A stretch of 64,000 nt of DNA, from positions 1,178,001-1,242,000 of the forward strand of contig JACRPO010000009.1 in NCBI GenBank assembly GCA_016223165.1. The letters are read 5' to 3'. The notes beneath the pieces were generated by a model. It was not told the DNA's origin and did not search any database. It saw nothing but the letters and a program-made list of their open reading frames with translations. The stretch is from Burkholderiales bacterium (GTDB lineage: Bacteria; Pseudomonadota; Gammaproteobacteria; Burkholderiales; Burkholderiaceae_C). Every line of letters begins with the position of its first letter. Positions within the stretch are counted from its first letter, which is position 1. Below are positions 43,512 to 53,174 of the stretch, in pieces. A program made the position numbers and the translations under genes.

Positions 43512-44315
43512 TCAAGCGAACCTGAACGATATCGACCCGAGCGGCCCGTAGTCGACGTGGAAGCCGTCGCCGGCCACCGCGCCCACCGGCCGCGTGAACG
43601 AGCCGGCCAGCACCACGTCGCCGGCATTGAGCCGCTCGCCGTGCGGCGCCAGCTTGTTGGCGAGCCAGGCCACGCCGGTGGCCGGGTGGTTGAGCACGGC
43701 GGCGGCGAGCCCGGTCTCCTCGACGACGCCGTTCTTGTGCAGCAGCGCGCCCACCCAGCGCAGGTCCACGTCCAGCGGCTTCACCGGCCGGCCGCCGAGC
43801 ACGATGCCGGCGTTGGCAGCGAAGTCGCTGATGGTGTCGGTGACCTTGCGCATCACCTTCGTCTCGCGGTCGAACTGCTCGATGCGCGCGTCGATGATCT
43901 CCACCGCCGGGCTCACGTAGTCGGTGGCCGAGAGCACGTCGAAGAGCGTGACGCCGGGGCCCTCGAGCGCCTTGCCGAGGATGAAAGCGAGCTCCACCTC
44001 GACGCGTGGGGCGATGAAGCGGCTCGCCGGGATGTCGCCGCCGCCGGCGAAGAACATGTCGTCCATCAGCGGCGCGTAGTCGGGCTCGTCGATCTGGCTC
44101 GCCTGCTGCATGGCGCGCGAGGTGAGGCCGATCTTGCGGCCGCGGATCTTGCGGCCGTCGGCCAGCTCCAGCTTCACCCAGGCCTGCTGCACGGCGTAGC
44201 CGTCGGCCACCGTCATGCCCGGGTGCAGTTTGCTGAAGTGGCGCAGCTGCGTGCGCGTCTTGCGTGCTTCGTAAAGCTGGCGGGCGAGCGACTGGATGGT
44301 GGCTGGGTCGAGCAT
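43512..44315 (-). CDS. hpaH: 2-oxo-hept-4-ene-1,7-dioate hydratase (HpaH)
   Basis: A 267-residue member of the MhpD/HpaH hydratase family: HPGMTVADGYAVQQAWV, the metal-binding cluster PRVEVELAFILGK (Glu-x-Glu), and GVVLGGRPV-like core seen as GIVLGGRPVKPLD. It hydrates the ring-cleavage-derived oxo-heptenedioate late in homoprotocatechuate degradation. It is the last gene of the minus-strand hpa operon. The aldolase HpaI that would follow is not present here; instead the palindromic repeat region lies downstream. Confidence 0.93.
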   Translation of the reverse strand: MLDPATIQSLARQLYEARKTRTQLRHFSKLHPGMTVADGYAVQQAWVKLELADGRKIRGRKIGLTSRAMQQASQIDEPDYAPLMDDMFFAGGGDIPASRFIAPRVEVELAFILGKALEGPGVTLFDVLSATDYVSPAVEIIDARIEQFDRETKVMRKVTDTISDFAANAGIVLGGRPVKPLDVDLRWVGALLHKNGVVEETGLAAAVLNHPATGVAWLANKLAPHGERLNAGDVVLAGSFTRPVGAVAGDGFHVDYGPLGSISFRFA

Positions 44316-44328
44316 GGCGCGGGCTGTT

Positions 44329-44778
44329 TCAGGGCTTCTTCGCGAACAGCGGATGCAGCGAGCTGTTCTTGGCGTCGAAGACCTCGTGGCCTTCGTCGAT
44401 CTGCAGCGTCACGCCGACGTGGCCCCGCTCGAACAGGGGCGCGAAATGCGCCTTCACGCAGGTCTCCAAGGCGCGCCCGCAGGCCTCGTGCACCGCGGCG
44501 CTGCGCCCGCGCGCCATGCGCAGGTTGAGATAGACGAAGGCGTACTCGCCGCTGCCGCCGGCGGCGCGGCCAGCGGCGCCGCCGTCGGCCACGGCGAAGT
44601 GCGCGGCCGGGAAGGCGAGCACGCGCGTGCCGCCGGCAGGAAAGACCGGCGCGCCCGCCTCGTCGCGCTGCGCGAGCATCACGTCGGCGAGCGCGCGGGC
44701 GAGCGCCGTCATGTCGGTGCCACCTTCGGCCGCGGGCCGGTCGAGGTTGGGCGTGTAGAGGATGACGAGGTGCGGCAT
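44329..44778 (-). CDS. hpaF: 5-carboxymethyl-2-hydroxymuconate delta-isomerase (HpaF)
   Basis: A 149-residue protein of the CHMI family in the tautomerase superfamily, beginning MPHLVILYTPNLDR so that Pro1 of the mature protein can act as catalytic base. RVLAFPAAHFAVADG and FVYLNLRMARGRS are further family landmarks. It isomerises the dehydrogenated ring-cleavage product for the decarboxylase. A short Gly/Ala insert (GGAAGRAAGGSG, about residues 66-77) is longer than usual. It sits 18 bases after hpaD and 13 before hpaH. Confidence 0.9.
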   Translation of the reverse strand: MPHLVILYTPNLDRPAAEGGTDMTALARALADVMLAQRDEAGAPVFPAGGTRVLAFPAAHFAVADGGAAGRAAGGSGEYAFVYLNLRMARGRSAAVHEACGRALETCVKAHFAPLFERGHVGVTLQIDEGHEVFDAKNSSLHPLFAKKP

Positions 44779-44796
44779 GGTTTGCGGTGCCTCAGA

Positions 44797-45729
44797 TCAG
44801 AGCCGGTTGGCGGCCAGGAAGCTCTGGTAGCCCGAAGCAGCCGACGCCATCGGTGCAGGGACCGCCTGGCCATCCTGCGGCGTGACGGGGAAGATCACGT
44901 TGATCTGCCCGGTGCCCGAGGCACCGAAGTACGGCGTCACGATCTCGGCATGGCCGTCGTAGGCACTCCAGCCGAGCGCGCCGAGCAGCATCGCCGTGTC
45001 GTGCATGAAACCTTCGCCGTGGCCCTTGGCGGCGTACTCGGGCAGCATGGCGCAGAAGTCGGCCCACTGGCCCTGCTGCCACATGCGCACGACCTCGTGG
45101 TCGAGGTGCTCGAGGAAGGGGCTCCAGATCCGGAACGCGAACTCGGGCGCGAGCCCGTTCTGCGCGAAGCGGTGGCTGAGCGAGCCGCTGGCGAGGAACG
45201 CGACCTTGCCGTCGTAGTGCTGCTCGACGGCGCGCCGCATCGCCCAGCCGAGGCGGGCGCTGTCGTTCAGGTAGTGCGAGGTGCACAGCGCCGAGACCGA
45301 CACCACCTTGAAGTGGCGGTCGGCGTTCATGTAGCGCATCGGCACCAGCGTGCCGTATTCGGGGCCGAGCGTGGTGGCGTCGTGCGCCAGCGTCTCCACG
45401 CCCATCTCGCTGCCCGCCTGGGCCAGCAGCTTGCCGAGCGCCGGGTGGCCCGGGAACTCGTAGCCCAGGTTGCTGATGAAGTGCGGCAGCTCGTTGCTCG
45501 TGTAGGTGCCCTTGAAGTGCGGCGCGCAGTTGACGTGGTAGTTGGCGTTGACGAGCCAGTGCGTGTCGAAGACGACGATGGTGTCGACACCGAGCTCGCG
45601 GCAGCGCCGGCCGATCTCGACATGGCCGTCGATGGCATCCTGGCGCGTGCCCTGGCGCGGGCCGGGCAGCTCGCTCAGGTACATGCTCGGCACATGCGTG
45701 ATCTTGGCGGCGAGGGCGAGTGTTCCCAT
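44797..45729 (-). CDS. hpaD: 3,4-dihydroxyphenylacetate 2,3-dioxygenase (HpaD, LigB-type)
   Basis: A 310-residue class III (LigB-fold) extradiol ring-cleavage dioxygenase. It begins LALAAKITHVPSMYLSELPG with a putative iron-ligand His, and shows VVFDTHWLVNANYHV and FLASGSLSHRFAQNG, all typical of HpcB/HpaD. It opens the homoprotocatechuate ring next to the hydroxyl groups. It lies between the semialdehyde dehydrogenase and the isomerase, i.e. in pathway order with its neighbours. Confidence 0.95.
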   Translation of the reverse strand: MGTLALAAKITHVPSMYLSELPGPRQGTRQDAIDGHVEIGRRCRELGVDTIVVFDTHWLVNANYHVNCAPHFKGTYTSNELPHFISNLGYEFPGHPALGKLLAQAGSEMGVETLAHDATTLGPEYGTLVPMRYMNADRHFKVVSVSALCTSHYLNDSARLGWAMRRAVEQHYDGKVAFLASGSLSHRFAQNGLAPEFAFRIWSPFLEHLDHEVVRMWQQGQWADFCAMLPEYAAKGHGEGFMHDTAMLLGALGWSAYDGHAEIVTPYFGASGTGQINVIFPVTPQDGQAVPAPMASAASGYQSFLAANRL

Positions 45730-45739
45730 GGCTTGTTCC

Positions 45740-47209
45740 TCACGCTCCCCAATGCGGGATGTGGTGGCTGCCCAGGCTCACGGCCACGTTCTTCGGCTCG
45801 AGGAAGACCTCGTAGCTCCAGGTGCCGCCCTCGCGCCCGGTGCCGCTGGCCTTGGTGCCGCCGAAGGGCTGGCGCAGGTCGCGCACGTTCTGGCTGTTGA
45901 CGAAGCACATGCCGGCCTCGATGGCGGCGGCGACACGGTGCGCGCGGCCGATGTTCTCGCTCCAGACGTAGCTGGACAGGCCGTACGCGGTGTCGTTGGC
46001 GAGCCGGATCGCCTCGGCCTCGTCGGCGAACGGGATCAGGCAGGCCACGGGGCCGAAGATCTCGTCCTGCGCGACCTTCATGCGGTTGTCGACATCGGTG
46101 AACACCGTCGGCCAGACGTAGTTGCCGCGTTCCAGGTGCGCAGGCAACCCCGGCGCGTACGAAGGGCGGTCGACGCCGCCGCAGAGCATCGTGGCGCCTT
46201 CCTTCTTCCCGAGCTCGATGTAGCTGCGGACTTTGGCCAGGTGCTGCGGGCTGATCATCGGGCCGATGATCGTCTTCTCGTCGAGCGGGTCGCCGACACT
46301 GATGCGCCGGGCGCGCTGGGCAAACCGGGTTGCGAAATCGGCGTAGATCGACTTCTGCACGAGGATGCGGCTGCCGGCGGTGCAGCGCTCGCCGTTGTTG
46401 CTGAAGATCATGAAGATCGCCGCGTCGAGGGCGCGCGCGTGGTCGGCGTCGTCGAAGACCACGAACGGGCTCTTGCCGCCGAGCTCCATGCTGAACTTCT
46501 TCAGCCCCGCGCTCTGCACGATGCGGTTGCCGGTGACGGTGCTGCCCGTGAAGCTGATGGCACGCACGTCGGGGTGGGCGACGAGCGGCTCGCCGGTGTC
46601 GTGGCCGTAGCCGTGCACGATGTTGAGCACGCCGGCCGGCACGCCCGCCTCCATGGCCAGCTCGCCCAGGCGCGCGGCGCTCAGCGGCGAGAGCTCGCTC
46701 ATCTTCAGCACCGCGGTGTTGCCGAAGGCGAGGCAGGGCGCCACCTTCCACGTCGCCGTCATGAAGGGCACGTTCCAGGGGCTGATGAGCGCGCAGACGC
46801 CCACCGGGTGGAAGAGCGTGTAGTTCAGGTGCGTCGGCGTCGGATAGGTGTGCCCGTCGACGCGCGTGCACATCTCGGCGAAGTAGTGGAAGTTGTCGGC
46901 GGCGCGCGGCACGAGCTGCTTGCCGGTTTGCGCGATCACCTGGCCGGTGTCGTCGGTCTCGGTGCGCGCGAGCTCGGGCACGTGGCGCGTGATGAGGTCG
47001 CCGAGCTGGCGCATGACCTTCGCGCGCTCGCTCGCCGGCCGTGCCGCCCAGGCCGGAAAGGCGGCCTTCGCGGCGGCGACGGCGGCATGCACCTCCTCGG
47101 CGCCGCCGCGCGCCACCTCGGCCAGCACCTGCTGCGTGGCCGGGTTGACGGTCTTGAAGGTCTCGGCGCTTTCCACCGGCTTGCCGGCGATGAGGTGGCG
47201 GATGTGCAT
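45740..47209 (-). CDS. hpaE: 5-carboxymethyl-2-hydroxymuconate semialdehyde dehydrogenase (HpaE)
   Basis: A 489-residue aldehyde dehydrogenase with the catalytic Glu in SMELGGKSPFVVF (about residue 250) and the nucleophilic Cys in NNGERCTAGSR (about residue 284). The NPATQQVLAEVARGGAEEV start and the position in the hpa operon identify it as HpaE, oxidising the HpaD product with NAD+. The gap to hpaG2 upstream is 31 bases. Confidence 0.95.
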   Translation of the reverse strand: MHIRHLIAGKPVESAETFKTVNPATQQVLAEVARGGAEEVHAAVAAAKAAFPAWAARPASERAKVMRQLGDLITRHVPELARTETDDTGQVIAQTGKQLVPRAADNFHYFAEMCTRVDGHTYPTPTHLNYTLFHPVGVCALISPWNVPFMTATWKVAPCLAFGNTAVLKMSELSPLSAARLGELAMEAGVPAGVLNIVHGYGHDTGEPLVAHPDVRAISFTGSTVTGNRIVQSAGLKKFSMELGGKSPFVVFDDADHARALDAAIFMIFSNNGERCTAGSRILVQKSIYADFATRFAQRARRISVGDPLDEKTIIGPMISPQHLAKVRSYIELGKKEGATMLCGGVDRPSYAPGLPAHLERGNYVWPTVFTDVDNRMKVAQDEIFGPVACLIPFADEAEAIRLANDTAYGLSSYVWSENIGRAHRVAAAIEAGMCFVNSQNVRDLRQPFGGTKASGTGREGGTWSYEVFLEPKNVAVSLGSHHIPHWGA

Positions 47210-47240
47210 GGCGGGCAGGCTTGTCGGGATTCAGGGCGAT

Positions 47241-48008
47241 TCAGGTGCCGGCGACGATGTGGTTGACGAGGCGGCCGATGCCGTCGATCTCGCACACCAC
47301 CTCGTCGCCGGCGTTGACGTTGACCACGCCCTCGGGCGTGCCGGTGAGGATGACGTCGCCGGGCAGCAGCGTCATGAAGGCGCTCAGGTATTCGATCAGC
47401 TCGGCGACGCCGTGCACCATGTTCGAAGTGTGGCCCTGCTGCTTGACCTCGCCGTTGACGAGGGTGCGCAGCGCCAGCGCCTGCGGGTCGGGCACCTCGT
47501 CGGCGCTGACGAGCCATGGGCCGATGGCCGTGGCGCCGTCGCGGTTCTTGACGCGCAGGTTCGGGCGGTACCAGTTCTCGAGGTAGTCGCGCACGGCGTA
47601 GTCGTTGCACACGGTGTAGCCGGCCACGTGCGCCAGCGCCTCGCCGGCCCGCACGCGCCGCGCCGGGCGGCCGATGACCACCGCCAGCTCGCACTCGTAG
47701 TGCATGAACTGCACGCCCGCCGGGCGCGGCGTGTGGCCGCGGTGGCCGACCAGCGCGCCCGGGGTCTTGAAGAAGACGAGCGGCTCGTCCTTCGCGCCGT
47801 CCTTCGAGTTCGGCGTGAGCTCGCGCGCGAGCTCCTTCACGTGCTCGGCGTAGTTGAGGCCGAGGGCGACGATGGCGCCCGCCTGCACGGGCGGCAGCCA
47901 CACCACGGCTTCCTCGGCGAGCACGCGTCCGTCGGCCAGCTGCACGCCCGCGGCGTGCGGCACGGCCGCGTGCACGGCGCCGGCGTAGGCCACGCGGGCG
48001 GTTCTCAT
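47241..48008 (-). CDS. hpaG2: HpaG C-terminal-type decarboxylase/isomerase subunit (HpaG2)
   Basis: A 255-residue fumarylacetoacetate-hydrolase-fold protein: VALGLNYAEHVKEL, the metal ligands in YECELAVVIGRP (Glu-x-Glu) and GYTVCNDYAVRDYL, and the GDVILTGTPEGV end. In Escherichia coli HpaG is one protein with two such halves; here the halves are separate genes. This one matches the C-terminal half (2-hydroxyhepta-2,4-diene-1,7-dioate isomerase). Its ATG overlaps the stop of hpaG1 as ATGA. Confidence 0.9.
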   Translation of the reverse strand: MRTARVAYAGAVHAAVPHAAGVQLADGRVLAEEAVVWLPPVQAGAIVALGLNYAEHVKELARELTPNSKDGAKDEPLVFFKTPGALVGHRGHTPRPAGVQFMHYECELAVVIGRPARRVRAGEALAHVAGYTVCNDYAVRDYLENWYRPNLRVKNRDGATAIGPWLVSADEVPDPQALALRTLVNGEVKQQGHTSNMVHGVAELIEYLSAFMTLLPGDVILTGTPEGVVNVNAGDEVVCEIDGIGRLVNHIVAGT

Positions 48009-48727
48009 GCGCGCCCCGCCGCTGCTTGTGCCTCGAGCTGCGGCTCGGCGGCGACGCGGCAGCGCAGCGTGCCGACGCCGCCGATGGTGACGGCCACCTG
48101 CTGGCCGGCGCGCGCCAGCGGGCACCCGTGCGCGCGGCCGAGCAGCAGCAGGTCGCCGGGCCCGAGCGTCATGAACTCGGTGACGTCGGCGATCAGCCTG
48201 GCCACGCCGCGCCTGCGCGGCCCCGTGCGGTGCCGGTGCACCACCACGCCGTCGAGCGCCACCTCGACGGGTAGGTCGTCGGGGTCGGCCCCTTCGGCCA
48301 CTTCGGCCGCGGCGACGATGCGCGGGCCGATGGGGCAGAAGCCGTCGCGCGCCTTCAGCCGCACGGCGGGCCGGTAGTGGCCCGGCAGGGGCAGGCTGAA
48401 ATCGGCCGCCACCAGGTAGCCGGCCACGTGCCGCATCGCCTCGGCCACGGGCACGCGGCAGGCGACGGAAGCGATGACGATGCCGAGCGAGGCACCCACC
48501 TGCAACACCGCCTCGCCCGCCGGCACGAGCACCGTCGCGCCGTCACCGGCGAGCGTCTGGCGAGGCTTCACCTCCAGCACCGGCGCCACCGCGGGCGCCT
48601 TGTGCGGCGGCTGGAAGGCCGCCTCACCCAGCGCCCGCCACTCGGCCGGGTCGTTCAGCAGGGCGCCGACGACCACGCCGCTCAGCTGCTGCCGAGCACC
48701 GTCGAAGGGGAGTTGCCAGGCGTGCAT
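48005..48727 (-). CDS. hpaG1: HpaG N-terminal-type decarboxylase subunit (HpaG1)
   Basis: A 240-residue protein of the same fold as hpaG2: QLSGVVVGALLNDPAEW at the start, VAGYLVAADFSLP where the partner has CNDY, and GPGDLLLLGRAHGCPLA at the end. It corresponds to the decarboxylase (N-terminal) half of HpaG. The expected Glu-x-Glu metal pair is not obvious: the aligned stretch reads QVGASLGIVIASV, so it may be a non-metal-binding partner of HpaG2. I chose ATG 48727 because conserved sequence begins there. No purine-rich ribosome site precedes it; the leader is pyrimidine-rich and repetitive. Confidence 0.82.
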   Translation of the reverse strand: MHAWQLPFDGARQQLSGVVVGALLNDPAEWRALGEAAFQPPHKAPAVAPVLEVKPRQTLAGDGATVLVPAGEAVLQVGASLGIVIASVACRVPVAEAMRHVAGYLVAADFSLPLPGHYRPAVRLKARDGFCPIGPRIVAAAEVAEGADPDDLPVEVALDGVVVHRHRTGPRRRGVARLIADVTEFMTLGPGDLLLLGRAHGCPLARAGQQVAVTIGGVGTLRCRVAAEPQLEAQAAAGRA

Positions 48728-48800
48728 CGTGAAACGAAGGCGTGTGAAGCCGGAGGGTGAGACGAAGGTGGGTGGAACGAAGAAGGGTGAAACGAAGAGG
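48728..48800. repeat. 15-base tandem repeat in the hpa operon leader
   Basis: Units GGTGAGACGAAGGTG (48756-48770), GGTGGAACGAAGAAG (48771-48785) and GGTGAAACGAAGAGG (48786-48800), with a further related unit CGTGAAACGAAGGCG at 48728-48742. On the operon's minus strand the sequence is CTTCGTTTCACC-like, pyrimidine-rich, and occupies the place where a ribosome-binding site would be. Confidence 0.8.
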
Positions 48801-48830
48801 GGCAAGAAGGGATGGAGACCGGCCGCGAAT

Positions 48831-48856
48831 TCACTATGATGTTAGTAATGTAGATG
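48831..48856. promoter_or_regulatory. AT-rich promoter/operator patch between hpaG1 and hpaR
   Basis: The only AT-rich stretch in the divergent region. It contains TATGAT (48835-48840), a plausible -10 for hpaR, and a partly repeated ATGATGTTAGTAATGTAGATG. It is the natural place for HpaR binding, although I see no clean palindrome. Confidence 0.45.
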
Positions 48857-48869
48857 CCGCCTTCTCGCC

Positions 48870-49382
48870 ATGTCAAGACAGACCCCCACCGCCCGGATGT
48901 CCGGACCTCCCGTCGGCCGGCCGGCCGACGAGCCGGCGCCGTTTCGCCATCGCAACCTGCCGCTGTTGCTGCTGCAGGCACGCGAGAGCGTGATCGCGAA
49001 CTTCCGGCCCATCCTGCACGCACACGGCCTCACCGAGCAGCAGTGGCGCGTCGTGCGCCTGCTGCTCGAGTCGGGGCCGCTGGAGCCGCGCCAGATCGGC
49101 CAGCAGTGCCGCATCTCCAGCCCCAGCCTCGCCGGGGTGCTGGCGCGCATGGACGAGTTGGGGCTGGTGCGGCGCGTGCGCCTGGCCGAGGACCAGCGGC
49201 GCGTGAAGGTGAGCCTCACCGCGCGCAGCCGCGGCCTGGCCGCGGCGATGGCACCGAAGATCGAGGCGGTGTACGAGGCGCTCGAGGCACACATCGGGCG
49301 CGACTTCATCGACCGCTTCTATGCCGCGCTGGCCGAACTCATCGGCATGCTGGGCGAGCTGCCGCCGGTCGAGGAGGGCTGA
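48870..49382 (+). CDS. hpaR: MarR-type repressor of the homoprotocatechuate operon (HpaR)
   Basis: A 170-residue MarR family regulator: NLPLLLLQARESVIANFRP dimerisation helix, and the winged helix LTEQQWRVVRLLLE, PRQIGQQCRISSPSLAGVLARMDELGLV, then RVRLAEDQRRVKVSLT. HpaR proteins repress the divergent hpa operon and are released by pathway aromatics. The start may be 48870 or the Met at 48897, since the first 20 residues are Pro/Arg-rich and not conserved. It ends 14 bases before the convergent yceD stop. Confidence 0.92.
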   Translation: MSRQTPTARMSGPPVGRPADEPAPFRHRNLPLLLLQARESVIANFRPILHAHGLTEQQWRVVRLLLESGPLEPRQIGQQCRISSPSLAGVLARMDELGLVRRVRLAEDQRRVKVSLTARSRGLAAAMAPKIEAVYEALEAHIGRDFIDRFYAALAELIGMLGELPPVEEG

Positions 49383-49396
49383 CCCGCGGCGTAGCT

Positions 49397-50002
49397 TCAG
49401 GTCCTGGGCCGCCGCAGGGCGGCAAGGGCCGCGAACGGGTTGTCCCGCTCCTCCTTCGGCGGCGCATCGGCAACGTTGCCGCCCTCGGGCGCGCGCAGGG
49501 CGGCGGGCAGCTCGGGGCAGACATCGTGGCGGGGCACCAGCGGCAAGGCGAGCAGCAACTCGTCCTCGACGAGCGCGAGCAGGTCGAAGCGCGGCGCCAG
49601 CGCCAGCACATCGTCGTCGAGCTCCTCGTCTAGGCGCGCCGCCTCGTCCTCGCCCTCGACGAAGCGGAAGCGCCGCTCGACCTGCAGCGGCAGCGTCATC
49701 GGCTGCAGGCAGCGCTGGCACTCGAGCATCGGCGTGGCGCGGATGTTCAGGTCGACGACGCATTGCGGCGCGCCACCCGTCCCCGCCTGCAAGGAACCTT
49801 CGGCGATCCATTCGATGGGCCTCTCGGCAGCCCCGTCGGCGGTGCGCAGCAGGCTCTGGGCGAACCGCGGCAGCTCGGCCGGCGAGCGCTGCCCCTGCAG
49901 GTGCGCGCCGTCGCGGCAGAAGGCGGCCACGTCGAGGGCCGCGGGCGAGCGCGTTGGATGGGCCGAACGGGCCGCACGGGGGGAGCGAGGCGAACGCGGC
50001 AT
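49397..50002 (-). CDS. yceD: YceD/DUF177 protein, 23S rRNA accumulation factor
   Basis: A 201-residue DUF177 protein: the conserved CQRCLQPMTLPLQVERRFRFV (first Cys pair of the family) and DVLALAPRFDLLALVEDELLLALPLVPRH. YceD is needed for normal 23S rRNA levels. It is almost always followed by rpmF (ribosomal protein L32), but here the gene downstream is hpaR in the opposite orientation. I chose ATG 50002, because the frame upstream has no conserved sequence. It is divergent from maf across 41 bases. Confidence 0.92.
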   Translation of the reverse strand: MPRSPRSPRAARSAHPTRSPAALDVAAFCRDGAHLQGQRSPAELPRFAQSLLRTADGAAERPIEWIAEGSLQAGTGGAPQCVVDLNIRATPMLECQRCLQPMTLPLQVERRFRFVEGEDEAARLDEELDDDVLALAPRFDLLALVEDELLLALPLVPRHDVCPELPAALRAPEGGNVADAPPKEERDNPFAALAALRRPRT

Positions 50003-50043
50003 GGTCGGGCCAGTGTAGAGGTTGCGATGGAACAATCGCCGGC

Positions 50044-50709
50044 ATGCCCCGTCGTCCATCCGGCCCTGCCGACACCGTCGCCGACACCATCGCCGACACC
50101 CCCACCGTCAGCGCCGCGGGCGCGCGGCCAGCGCTCATCCTCGCTTCCACCTCGCGCTACCGGCGCGAGCTGCTGGCGCGGCTGCGCCTGCCCTTCGAGG
50201 TGATCGCACCCGACGTGGACGAATCGGCACTGGCCGCGGAAGCCCCTGCCGATCTCGCCCGCCGCCTCAGCCGCGCGAAGGCCGCCGCGGTGGCGATGCA
50301 GCATCCCGATGCCGTCGTCATCGGCTCCGACCAGGTGTGCGAAGTGGACGGCGAGGCGATCGGCAAGCCGGGGACGCACGAGCGCGCCGTGCAGCAGCTG
50401 CGGCGGCTGAGCGCGCAGCGCGCCGTCTTCCACACCTCGGTGTGCGTGATGCGTCGAAGCACGGGCTACGAGAGCCACGCGGCGGCGCCAGTCGTGGTGC
50501 GGTTCCGTACGCTGCAGCCGGCGGAGATCGAGCACTACCTGCGCACCGAGCAGCCCTACGACTGCGCCGGCAGCGCCAAGTGCGAGACGCTGGGCATCGC
50601 GCTGCTCGAGGCCATCGAGTCCGACGACCCGACGGCCCTCGTCGGCCTGCCCCTCATCCGCACGGCGCGCATGCTGCGCGAGGCGGGCATCGATCCGCTG
50701 CGGCCGTGA
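50044..50709 (+). CDS. maf: Maf-family nucleoside triphosphate pyrophosphatase
   Basis: A 221-residue Maf protein: LILASTSRYRRELLARL, the acidic PDVDESAL, VIGSDQVCEVDGEAIGKPG and YDCAGSAKCETLGIALLEAI. Members hydrolyse modified or canonical pyrimidine NTPs. The first 28 residues are an extra segment with a 12-base DNA repeat giving ADTVADTIADT; an internal start cannot be excluded. Its TGA overlaps the GTG of the next gene. Confidence 0.93.
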   Translation: MPRRPSGPADTVADTIADTPTVSAAGARPALILASTSRYRRELLARLRLPFEVIAPDVDESALAAEAPADLARRLSRAKAAAVAMQHPDAVVIGSDQVCEVDGEAIGKPGTHERAVQQLRRLSAQRAVFHTSVCVMRRSTGYESHAAAPVVVRFRTLQPAEIEHYLRTEQPYDCAGSAKCETLGIALLEAIESDDPTALVGLPLIRTARMLREAGIDPLRP

Positions 50710-51557
50710 GCACCGCCGGCCAGGGCGCCCCCGAACAGGCCAACAGCCTTGCCGCGGCGCGGGGCCGGCTCGTGCTCGTGCCGAACACGCTGGACCTCGG
50801 CGCCGCCGCCCAGGAGCTGTCGTCCGTGCTGCCGCTCGCGGTGCTGCAATGGGCCGCGCGCCTGCAGTACTGGCTCGTGGAGGACGCGAAGAGCGCGCGT
50901 GCCTTCCTGAAGCGGGTGCACGCGTGCGTGCCGCTGCAGTCGCCCTTGCAGGCGCTGTCGATCACCGAGTTGCCGCGCCCGGCCAAGGGCCGCAACGAGC
51001 CGCCAGGCCCGGCGTCAAGCGCGGCGCGAGGCAGCGCCGCCGCGGCCATGTCGTCGCTGCTCGCCCCCGCCCTCGCGGGGCACGATGTCGGCCTCCTGTC
51101 CGAGGCCGGCCTGCCCGCGGTGGCCGACCCCGGCGCGGCCATCGTGGCCGCGGCGCACGGCCTCGGCCTGCAGGTGCTGCCGCTCCCCGGCCCGAGCTCG
51201 CTGCTGCTGGCGCTGGCGGCAAGCGGCCTCGACGGGCAGAGCTTCGCCTTCGTCGGTTACCTGCCGCAGGACGCCGTGGCCCGCTGCGAGCGCATTCGCG
51301 AACTGGAGGGCGTATCGAGGCGCATGCGGCAGACGCAGATTTTCATCGAGACGCCCTACCGCAACGCCGCGCTGATGGGCGCGCTGCTCGAATGTGCCGC
51401 GCCGGCGACTCGCCTGGCGGTGAGCGTGGGGCTGACCTTGCCCGGCGGCTGGAACCGCACCGCCACCGTGGCCGAGTGGCGGCGGAAGACCTGCGGGGCG
51501 GCCGACCTGCCGGACCTGCCTGACCGGCTACCGGCCGTCTTCCTGTTGCAGGCCTGA
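50706..51557 (+). CDS. Tetrapyrrole-methylase-family SAM methyltransferase (RsmI-like)
   Basis: A 283-residue protein of the TP_methylase fold: GRLVLVPNTLDLGA start, DVGLLSEAGLPAVADPGAAIV, LPLPGPSSLLLALAASGLDGQSFAFVGYLP, and IFIETPYRNAALM. It resembles RsmI (16S rRNA C1402 2'-O-methyltransferase) but lacks the usual GNxxD start and is a recognised paralogue found next to maf in betaproteobacteria. The substrate is unknown. GTG start overlaps maf (GTGA). Confidence 0.87.
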   Translation: MSTAGQGAPEQANSLAAARGRLVLVPNTLDLGAAAQELSSVLPLAVLQWAARLQYWLVEDAKSARAFLKRVHACVPLQSPLQALSITELPRPAKGRNEPPGPASSAARGSAAAAMSSLLAPALAGHDVGLLSEAGLPAVADPGAAIVAAAHGLGLQVLPLPGPSSLLLALAASGLDGQSFAFVGYLPQDAVARCERIRELEGVSRRMRQTQIFIETPYRNAALMGALLECAAPATRLAVSVGLTLPGGWNRTATVAEWRRKTCGAADLPDLPDRLPAVFLLQA

Positions 51558-51650
51558 TCGACGGGAAGGTGGCGGGAAGGCGACGAGGGCGACAAGAAGG
51601 GCGACGGAAAGAGCGCCCCACCCGCCCCGCCGGCGGGCGAGGCGAGGCGA

Positions 51651-53170
<1,520 letters not shown>

Positions 53171-53174
<4 letters not shown>

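Noticed and set aside
43064..43525. Peptides such as GRPASLRAGRPKKDTSG repeated on both strands in the 43-kb repeat region
   Set aside because: The similarity follows from the inverted DNA repeats themselves. There is no start with a ribosome site, and the frames run through palindromes.
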